This document shows, one piece after another, positions 1 through 4,524 of a DNA stretch of 7,700 bases. Within the stretch, counting starts at the first letter, position 1; every line of letters starts with the position of its first letter. The notes under the pieces were generated by a model. It saw only the letters and a list, made by a program, of their open reading frames with translations, did not search any database and was not told the origin of the DNA. Made by a program: the position numbers and the translations under genes. Source of the DNA: an uncultured Clostridium sp. (GTDB lineage Bacteria > Bacillota > Clostridia > UBA1212 > UBA1255); contig USLW01000089.1 in the NCBI GenBank assembly GCA_900555605.1, forward strand, positions 1 through 7,700. The letters run 5' to 3'.

Positions 1-55
1 TCAGTACGGCGGCACCCGGCGCGGCCCGGACGGTGAAAATAATATTTAACAGCAT
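1..55 (-). CDS. 5' end of an unidentified leftward gene (partial, 18 codons)
   Basis: The minus-strand frame is open from the ATG at 55-53 to the window edge and reads MLLNIIFTVRAAPGAAVL. The start is supported by AGCAGGTGA at 72-64, which matches the ideal AGGAGGTGA at 8 of 9 positions, with an 8-nt spacer. An in-frame ATG further upstream at 79-77 has no ribosome binding site, so 55 is preferred. The N-terminus is mildly hydrophobic (LLNIIF), but too little is present to judge a signal peptide or assign a family. The gene diverges from the one starting at 181 and shares about 125 bp of upstream DNA with it. A chance open frame of this length is possible, and the ribosome binding site is the main argument that it is real. 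Confidence 0.5.
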   Translation of the reverse strand, partial: MLLNIIFTVRAAPGAAVL

Positions 56-63
56 GGGGATGT

Positions 64-72
64 TCACCTGCT
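64..72 (-). promoter_or_regulatory. Strong ribosome binding site for the left-edge gene
   Basis: On the minus strand this reads AGCAGGTGA, one mismatch from the full anti-Shine-Dalgarno complement AGGAGGTGA, and sits 8 nt before the ATG at 55. It is the main reason for calling a gene in the first 55 bases. Confidence 0.55.
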
Positions 73-94
73 TTTGCATATAAGATACGTTACT

Positions 95-124
95 ATCATA
101 TTCCGCAGATCGAAAACAGTTGAA
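95..124 (-). promoter_or_regulatory. Possible leftward promoter for the left-edge gene
   Basis: The minus strand has TATGAT at 100-95, a 5/6 match to the sigma-A -10 box. A weak -35 candidate, TTCAAC at 124-119, lies 18 bp upstream. Transcription would start near 88 and give a leader of about 33 nt that includes the ribosome binding site. The -35 box is poor (3/6), and it overlaps the -35 box of the rightward promoter at 120-148, so the two promoters would sit back to back. Confidence 0.3.
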
Positions 125-148
125 TTTCATGCTTCGCTTTAGTATAAT
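120..148 (+). promoter_or_regulatory. Sigma-A promoter of the 181-1047 gene
   Basis: TTGAAT at 120-125 and a perfect TATAAT at 143-148 are separated by the optimal 17 bp. The start of transcription is expected near 155, leaving a 5' leader of about 26 nt that holds the ribosome binding site AAAGGGAG (165-172), 8 nt before the ATG. Confidence 0.8.
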
Positions 149-180
149 TGCGGCATGTATTCTGAAAGGGAGATTCGTCT

Positions 181-1047
181 ATGCTGCATCAGGTCTATAT
201 TGCCAATATCAAAAATATAATTGATTCTTATGGAGAAAACGCGCCGCGGTGGCAGAATGAAAGCTTTGTGCTGCAGGTCTCGGCGGGAAAGGGCAGCGCG
301 GCGGAGGGCTGGCATTTTACTGTACGGAACGGGAACTGGACCTTTCATACCGGCCTTTATCAGGGTGAAATTTTTATTGATTGGAACGATGAATATAAGT
401 ACAAGGATAAAAGCAAAAAACAAATCGAGCAGGAAACCACGCCTGACTGTGAAATTCATTTCCGCACCCGGAAGGATTTGGACCGCTGGGCCGAGGCAGC
501 GGCAAATACTTCTGCAGATAAAATAAAAGCGCCGAAAGCAAAGGGCCGCCTGAACGCCGCGGAGAAAAGATGCTTTCAGCAATTGCTCTGCGACGCATAC
601 CATCTGCAAATGAGCACGTTTCTCACAGACAGGGAAAAGGAAACTGCCGCGCGCCTGCTGCTTTATATCCTGCCGTCAGCCATAAATATCTGCGGAAAGG
701 AAGGAGACCGGGATATCATAAATTTCATGGACGGCAGCAGAAGATCCTATGCGTTTGAAGTAAAAAACCTGCCCGCCTGCTCCGCCTGGCTGACCGTTGC
801 GGGCGGAAAAGGAAAAATCACTTCCGGTCAGGGAACAAAGCTGCCCATTTATTTTTCACTGGCATTTGATTCTCCGGACGAGGCTATTTTCTATTTTCAC
901 GGAACAGAGGATTTTCGCACGGAAATCAACCGAAAGGCCATTCACTTCTGCGGCGCAGATGCCTATGCGCTCCGAGATCAAAGCAGAATCGAAGCCGAAC
1001 GATATGCATTTGAGCAGATGATCCGGCATGTCTTCCGGGTAATCTGA
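181..1047 (+). CDS. Hypothetical cytoplasmic protein, possibly two SCP2-like domains
   Basis: This is a 288-residue protein with no signal peptide and no membrane segment, so it is probably cytoplasmic. The ATG at 181 is set by AAAGGGAG (165-172) with an 8-nt spacer and by the promoter at 120-148. I do not recognise the family with confidence. Two stretches show the same rhythm. Residues about 41-124 have a Trp-containing strand (WHFTVRNGNW), then CEIHF, then a short helix (KDLDRWAEAA), then DKIKAPKAKGRL. Residues about 189-275 have AFEVKNL, WLTVAGGKGKI, IYFSLAFDSPDEA and an amphipathic C-terminal helix. That order resembles SCP2 (sterol carrier protein 2-like) domains, which bind lipophilic ligands in a hydrophobic tunnel, but the match is from memory of the pattern and no diagnostic motif is present. 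A helical linker (about 125-180) joins the halves. The gene stands alone behind its own promoter and converges on the solute-binding protein gene, so context gives no function. I am sure of the gene and unsure of the domain call. Confidence 0.9.
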   Translation: MLHQVYIANIKNIIDSYGENAPRWQNESFVLQVSAGKGSAAEGWHFTVRNGNWTFHTGLYQGEIFIDWNDEYKYKDKSKKQIEQETTPDCEIHFRTRKDLDRWAEAAANTSADKIKAPKAKGRLNAAEKRCFQQLLCDAYHLQMSTFLTDREKETAARLLLYILPSAINICGKEGDRDIINFMDGSRRSYAFEVKNLPACSAWLTVAGGKGKITSGQGTKLPIYFSLAFDSPDEAIFYFHGTEDFRTEINRKAIHFCGADAYALRDQSRIEAERYAFEQMIRHVFRVI

Positions 1048-1063
1048 CGGCTGCTTTTATGTG

Positions 1064-2515
1064 CTAATAACGCTCCATAATTTCCGCAACCGCATGATAC
1101 CATTCCAGAAACGCTTTCTCTGTGTGGACTTTCTGAAACGCGCGCTCAGGACTCAGACCTTCTTCGATGTATGTCAGATACTGGTATCTCCCCTGCTGGG
1201 CAAGCGAGATCAGCGTTTCCTCCATTTCCTGTTTAAAGGCTGCGCTGTCAGGAAAACCGACGGGTGAATACGGACGGTTATAAAACACCTGATCATACGC
1301 GATGGAAACAGCATATGCCATATTCCGCTCTGTCAAATCCGTACTGTCCGCATAATCACGCACCATCGCATCCCTCTGCGCTCCGATCAGCAGCTCTGTC
1401 AGCGGCGGCAGAGAACAATCCACCATGCAGAAGGACAGCAGATCTTCGTTGTGACAGAGCCAATTCAGGAAATCATAAGAAGCCTCGTCCATCTTTTTTG
1501 TACCGGAAAGCACGATAACACCGTTTCCTGTCTGCGGTACCACATTGCGGTCTGTTGTATAGGTAGGATACTGGCTGACCATGAGCTCTGTCAGCTGATA
1601 TTGGTTATGCATACGATCCATATATCGTTTTGGAAATTGGGTTATGCTGCTGGTAGACCCGATATAGCATAAAACCTCTCCGTATTCCACCTGATCGCAG
1701 CAGCTCTGCCTGCTGAGGGATATCTCGCCCTTTACCACGCAGGGATAATAAAAATTCCATATTTGGCGCAGAGACTCTTGATTCAAGTTTAGTTTAATCT
1801 CCTTGTGTCCAGCTTGAATCAGAGACGGCATCAGCTGTTCGGATATCGTGAATAAAAAGCTCTCCACAGATTCGATGGCCATCAAAGGAAGTCCGTCGCC
1901 CGGGGTCTGGGGCGTAAGGCTATCCGTCCAAGTATAAAAGACAGAGGCCATAGCCGCAAGGTCTGTCCACGTCTTAAGGCCTCTTGCCGTAATTTCGGGA
2001 TTTGCCGCAATAAATTCGTTCCAAAGCGTTTTATTAATAAATACAAGCTCTGTCGTTTTTGTCAGCGGAAAAATCACCGTATCGCCGTCGGAGGTAAAAC
2101 GGCCTCCGTCCAAAAAACCGTCCACATACTCCTCTAAAACAGAATCAGACAAAAACATCTCCGCCGAAGCCGTGACCCCGAATCGATGCGCCGTATATGC
2201 CGCGTCCTCGGAAACGGTGATCATATTCGGAAGCTCCGAGGCATCAAGATTCTTCCATATGCTTTTCTCCAGCCGATCGGACAGTTGATCCAAAGAACCG
2301 CGGTATTGCGCAACGACGCGATATCCCTTTTCCGCGCCCTCCGTGGCATTATAGGTATCCACCAATTCCTGCAGAATCACGCCCTGTTCGCCTTCATAGC
2401 AATGCCAGAAGCGCACAGTCACCGGTTCACCGTCAATCGCTGAAAATGCAAGGACGGCGACAATTACCAGAAAAGCAATGAAACAGAGAATTGCATACTT
2501 ATAGCAACTGCGCAT
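1064..2515 (-). CDS. CUT1-like extracellular solute-binding protein, non-lipoprotein
   Basis: This 483-residue protein resembles family 1 (CUT1, maltose/glycerol-phosphate type) solute-binding proteins, which deliver sugars to ABC permeases outside the membrane. In ATG-based numbering, residues 7-28 form one hydrophobic segment and the mature part follows. Family signatures occur in the expected order: the N-terminal strand VTVRFWHCYEGEQG, then FPLTKTTELVFINKTLW, TWTDLAAMA, GEVLCYIGSTSSI, and NGVIVLSGTKKMDEASYDFLNWL with its bound-domain helix. Length is normal. The ATG at 2515 is chosen because AAAGGGTG (2533-2526) lies 10 nt upstream. A TTG at 2524 is too close to it. No lipobox follows the hydrophobic core: the only nearby cysteines (residues 4 and 11) lie before or at its start, so the protein would be released by signal peptidase I (a VLA site is visible) or stay anchored. 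About eight cysteines lie in the exported part, which is many for such a protein. No permease or ATPase gene is nearby. It has its own promoter, and the upstream neighbour is the DUF4091 gene. Confidence 0.85.
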   Translation of the reverse strand: MRSCYKYAILCFIAFLVIVAVLAFSAIDGEPVTVRFWHCYEGEQGVILQELVDTYNATEGAEKGYRVVAQYRGSLDQLSDRLEKSIWKNLDASELPNMITVSEDAAYTAHRFGVTASAEMFLSDSVLEEYVDGFLDGGRFTSDGDTVIFPLTKTTELVFINKTLWNEFIAANPEITARGLKTWTDLAAMASVFYTWTDSLTPQTPGDGLPLMAIESVESFLFTISEQLMPSLIQAGHKEIKLNLNQESLRQIWNFYYPCVVKGEISLSRQSCCDQVEYGEVLCYIGSTSSITQFPKRYMDRMHNQYQLTELMVSQYPTYTTDRNVVPQTGNGVIVLSGTKKMDEASYDFLNWLCHNEDLLSFCMVDCSLPPLTELLIGAQRDAMVRDYADSTDLTERNMAYAVSIAYDQVFYNRPYSPVGFPDSAAFKQEMEETLISLAQQGRYQYLTYIEEGLSPERAFQKVHTEKAFLEWYHAVAEIMERY

Positions 2516-2541
2516 ATGAAGCAAACACCCTTTATAAATAG

Positions 2542-2569
2542 AGTATATCTATTATACCACCGGTGTCAA
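2542..2569 (-). promoter_or_regulatory. Sigma-A promoter of the solute-binding protein gene
   Basis: On the minus strand a perfect TTGACA (2569-2564) is followed after 16 bp by TATACT (2547-2542, 5/6). Transcription would begin near 2535, about 20 nt before the ATG at 2515 and just ahead of the AAAGGGTG ribosome binding site. A perfect TATAAT (2556-2551) also lies inside the spacer, but it is only 7 bp from TTGACA and has no good -35 box of its own. The gene can therefore be transcribed separately from the DUF4091 gene 140 bp upstream. Confidence 0.7.
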
Positions 2570-2592
2570 TAGCAATTATCAAAAAACACCGG
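2560..2592. repeat. Inverted repeat CCGGTGT-N19-ACACCGG overlapping the promoter (possible operator)
   Basis: Perfect 7-bp arms, CCGGTGT at 2560-2566 and ACACCGG at 2586-2592, flank 19 nt. The left arm overlaps the -35 box (2564-2569), and part of it also belongs to an 8-bp palindrome, CACCGGTG (2558-2565). The position suits a repressor or activator site. No intrinsic terminator is formed, because a strong stem directly followed by a T-tract is absent on either strand. Chance cannot be excluded for arms this short. Confidence 0.4.
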
Positions 2593-2655
2593 CTATCAGG
2601 TAAATAAAGCATGACATGTTTATTGCCTCACCGCAGACCGCCGCAGTCCTATGCC

Positions 2656-4212
2656 TCAGTCGGCGCCTGCCACAGCGCGGCTGGCCAGCTCCAGGAGGCG
2701 GATTGCTGCCTGTGCAACCTGTTCCGGATCCTCCGTAAAGTCCCGAAAGCTTCTGGCAAGCGAGGAAGCCAGCGCTTTTGCTTCTTCGGGAAATTTCTTT
2801 TCCGCGATCTTCAGCAGCTCATATTCATAAATGCCGTCCCGCGTTGCGAATAAGCGTACGGATTTTTTCAGGCCGCCCTTTTCCGTGTCCGGATATACAA
2901 TAAACCCGTCTCCTTTAAACCGGGAGGTTTTGTCCATTCCATACTCCGGCACCAGCCAATAGGCAAATCCCCAGTGCAGAAAACCTGTTATCTCCTGGGT
3001 GTAGCACGCCCAAGTCATCAGCCGGCTGTATACATGGGGCTGGTCGATAAATTTATTCAGGAACCAAGACTCTTCCGGATAACAGCATGAATATACCCAA
3101 ACCTCGTCCCCGTCCTTCTGTCTCTGTCTGTAAAAATCAGGATCTTCATCATATACATTGATCCGCGGAATATACTGATCGCAATATGATTTCAGTTCCA
3201 CAGCGATTTGGTGGGTATCCAGAGGCTCCCCGCAGACTATGCCGGGCATGTAATGGCGGCACTGTTCTCTGGCCCAAATCCAGCATTTCGTATGATGCGG
3301 TTCATCCTGCAGGCGCATTTTAAGCATGGACACCCAGCCGTTTTCACAAAAGAACGCATATAAGCCGCCATAAATGGCACGTGCCCAGGAATCTGCCTCC
3401 GGTGTTCCGATTCGGAGCTGGATTTCTCCGCCATTTTCATCAAATGCCGGAATGGTATCGCCGTCTACAGGCTGAATCATACTGCCGCAGCAGATCCATT
3501 TTATCTCCATGTGCGAGAGCATGAATCTGAGATATTCGCCCAGCCGATTCCAATTCAGCGCCCATTCCGTCTCTGAGATCCGGCGGCTTCCGGCATCCTT
3601 CAGAAAGGGAAATACAAAAACATTCAGCACATTATTCCGCATCTCGGTCAGCATCTCCGCATAGGATTCCATCAGCTTCCACCATTGCGGGCCGTATTTT
3701 GGAAAATACTGATCCCAGTATTCCAGTCCTCCTATAAAGTATTCCAATGAAAATGCGGCTTCTCTGCCGTTTGGAATACAAACCTCATGTACGGTCAGAG
3801 ATACCGGAACCGTGTAGTCTCCCCGGCTCGTATGCACGCATACCCGGAACCCGCAGACCCCGCTTTTGGCTTCGGCGGAAACCGCCGCGCAGATCCAGAT
3901 CGTCTGGGTAAAATGTGCGGGAACCGTCGCGGAAGCCGTCGGGGCCAGCGGGTCCGGATACGGAATTCCGTCATTAAAGGTCATGTATTCCTGTATATAA
4001 GAACATACTGCGCCTTCCGGAAGAATCTCCGGATCCGTAAAGTTCTCAAAGGTAATGGCCGTTATACAGAAATCCGCAATCTCCCGCAGTGCAATCTGTC
4101 CCGAGGCAATCGCGTTTTTCCCGCTGTGCAGCGATAAAAAGGCCATGTCCGTCATTGCGGGCCTGGTATTGGTCATGATTCTTTTTGCTTTATCAGCACA
4201 CCAAACATCCAT
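2656..4212 (-). CDS. DUF4091/GH123-like glycoside hydrolase, cytoplasmic
   Basis: This 518-residue protein has the architecture of the DUF4091/GH123 group, whose studied members are beta-N-acetylgalactosaminidases working by substrate-assisted catalysis. Residues about 1-145 form the N-terminal beta-sandwich, with the family opening VWCADKAKRI, the YPDPL segment and the strand-ending VSLTVHEVCIP. Residues about 150-460 form the barrel. LQDEPHH places an adjacent Asp-Glu pair at about residues 303-304, matching the pair that stabilises the substrate acetamido group and donates the proton in GH123. The DUF4091 C-terminal part is recognisable in W-rich TGFLHWGFAYW, GDGFIVYP and SVRLFATRDGIYEYELL, followed by a helical tail. 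There is no signal peptide and there are about 17 cysteines, both consistent with a cytoplasmic location. The start at 4212 is preferred over 4224, because AAAGGATGG (4229-4221) then lies 8 nt upstream, whereas for 4224 the site would overlap the start codon. It has its own promoter and lies upstream of the solute-binding protein gene. The substrate is unknown, since many DUF4091 proteins are uncharacterised. Confidence 0.85.
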   Translation of the reverse strand: MDVWCADKAKRIMTNTRPAMTDMAFLSLHSGKNAIASGQIALREIADFCITAITFENFTDPEILPEGAVCSYIQEYMTFNDGIPYPDPLAPTASATVPAHFTQTIWICAAVSAEAKSGVCGFRVCVHTSRGDYTVPVSLTVHEVCIPNGREAAFSLEYFIGGLEYWDQYFPKYGPQWWKLMESYAEMLTEMRNNVLNVFVFPFLKDAGSRRISETEWALNWNRLGEYLRFMLSHMEIKWICCGSMIQPVDGDTIPAFDENGGEIQLRIGTPEADSWARAIYGGLYAFFCENGWVSMLKMRLQDEPHHTKCWIWAREQCRHYMPGIVCGEPLDTHQIAVELKSYCDQYIPRINVYDEDPDFYRQRQKDGDEVWVYSCCYPEESWFLNKFIDQPHVYSRLMTWACYTQEITGFLHWGFAYWLVPEYGMDKTSRFKGDGFIVYPDTEKGGLKKSVRLFATRDGIYEYELLKIAEKKFPEEAKALASSLARSFRDFTEDPEQVAQAAIRLLELASRAVAGAD

Positions 4213-4230
4213 AGAAATTTCCATCCTTTC
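4213..4230 (-). promoter_or_regulatory. Ribosome binding site that decides the DUF4091 start
   Basis: The minus strand reads GAAAGGATGG (4230-4221), then 8 nt, then the ATG at 4212. The alternative ATG at 4224 lies inside this element and would have no spacer, so the shorter, 518-residue product is more likely. Confidence 0.55.
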
Positions 4231-4243
4231 TCAAGCTCTGCAT

Positions 4244-4270
4244 ACTGAAAGGCAAAGCCGATTTTACAGT
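4244..4270 (-). promoter_or_regulatory. Possible hairpin in the DUF4091 leader mRNA
   Basis: ACTG (4244-4247) pairs with CAGT (4267-4270), AAA (4248-4250) with TTT (4263-4265), and GGC (4251-4253) with GCC (4257-4259) around an AAA loop, with small bulges. It lies inside the roughly 68-nt leader between the predicted start of transcription (about 4280) and the ribosome binding site. No T-tract follows on the transcribed strand, so it is not a terminator. It could affect translation or mRNA stability, or be chance. Confidence 0.3.
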
Positions 4271-4286
4271 TTTTTCCCCTATCTGC

Positions 4287-4314
4287 ATTATACATAGAAT
4301 TTTGGGTATGTCAA
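4287..4314 (-). promoter_or_regulatory. Consensus sigma-A promoter of the DUF4091 gene
   Basis: On the minus strand both hexamers are perfect: TTGACA at 4314-4309 and TATAAT at 4292-4287, with a 16-bp spacer. Transcription is expected to start near 4280. Perfect hexamers predict high basal activity, so expression may be limited by a repressor or by the leader. The promoter separates this gene from the dual-VWA block. Confidence 0.8.
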
Positions 4315-4427
4315 TAAAGCCTGTCCCCAATCCTGCCGTTGACCGATCCATTTCTTCACCACGTAATCTGATCTTACATCACTTTGGTGGTTTACTCAAA
4401 CTTTAGGATCACCCCGTCCCGGCTTAT

Positions 4428-4454
4428 CCGGAATTCCGGTCTTTTTCACCGGAA
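4428..4454. repeat. CCGG inverted repeats: 12-bp palindrome plus 7-bp-arm hairpin
   Basis: CCGGAATTCCGG (4428-4439) is a perfect 12-bp palindrome. Its right half also belongs to a second perfect inverted repeat, TTCCGGT (4434-4440) / ACCGGAA (4448-4454), with a 7-nt loop. The two structures share an arm and would exclude each other. Neither is followed by a T-tract on either strand, so an intrinsic terminator is not supported. This may be a protein-binding site, or a structure stabilising the 3' end of the dual-VWA transcript. Confidence 0.45.
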
Positions 4455-4524
4455 AGAGCAAATTTCTGTGTGAAGGCTTTCATTTTTTACACGGCCTTTT
4501 CCGCTGAACCAGGTTGATATGAAA

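Larger units (their letters stand above)
4213..4524. other. 312-bp intergenic region between the dual-VWA and DUF4091 genes
   Basis: No coding sequence is supported here. The part next to the DUF4091 gene holds its leader, a possible hairpin (4244-4270) and a consensus promoter (4287-4314). The part next to the dual-VWA gene holds CCGG inverted repeats (4428-4454). An ACCAC/GTGGT pair also flanks a GTAA/TTAC pair in the stretch from about 4358 to 4391. I see no clear intrinsic terminator after the dual-VWA stop codon at 4525: no GC-rich stem is followed by a T-tract in the minus-strand direction. Confidence 0.6.

Noticed and set aside
139..609. 156-codon open frame on the minus strand, opposite the 181-1047 gene
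   Set aside because: It lies antisense to a gene with a clear promoter and ribosome binding site, has no start signal of its own, and its composition (Cys/Arg/Phe-rich) looks like a shadow frame.
2551..2556. TATAAT at 2556-2551 as the -10 box of the solute-binding protein gene
   Set aside because: It is a perfect hexamer but only 7 bp from TTGACA, and the position 17 bp upstream (ATAATT) is not a credible -35 box. TATACT at 2547-2542 has the right spacing.
3787..4137. 116-codon and overlapping plus-strand frames over the DUF4091 N-terminus
   Set aside because: They are antisense to the conserved N-terminal sandwich domain, and the Arg-rich translations are typical of shadow frames.
4309..4345. 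Possible mobile-element remnant around the motif CCTGTCCCC
   Set aside because: The GGGGACAGG-like string recalls ends of some transposase-associated repeats, but it occurs once, with no inverted partner, target duplication or transposase fragment.
4428..4454. Intrinsic terminator for the dual-VWA gene or a plus-strand transcript
   Set aside because: The stem is good (7-bp arms), but no run of T follows it on either strand. The T-rich stretch lies in the loop.
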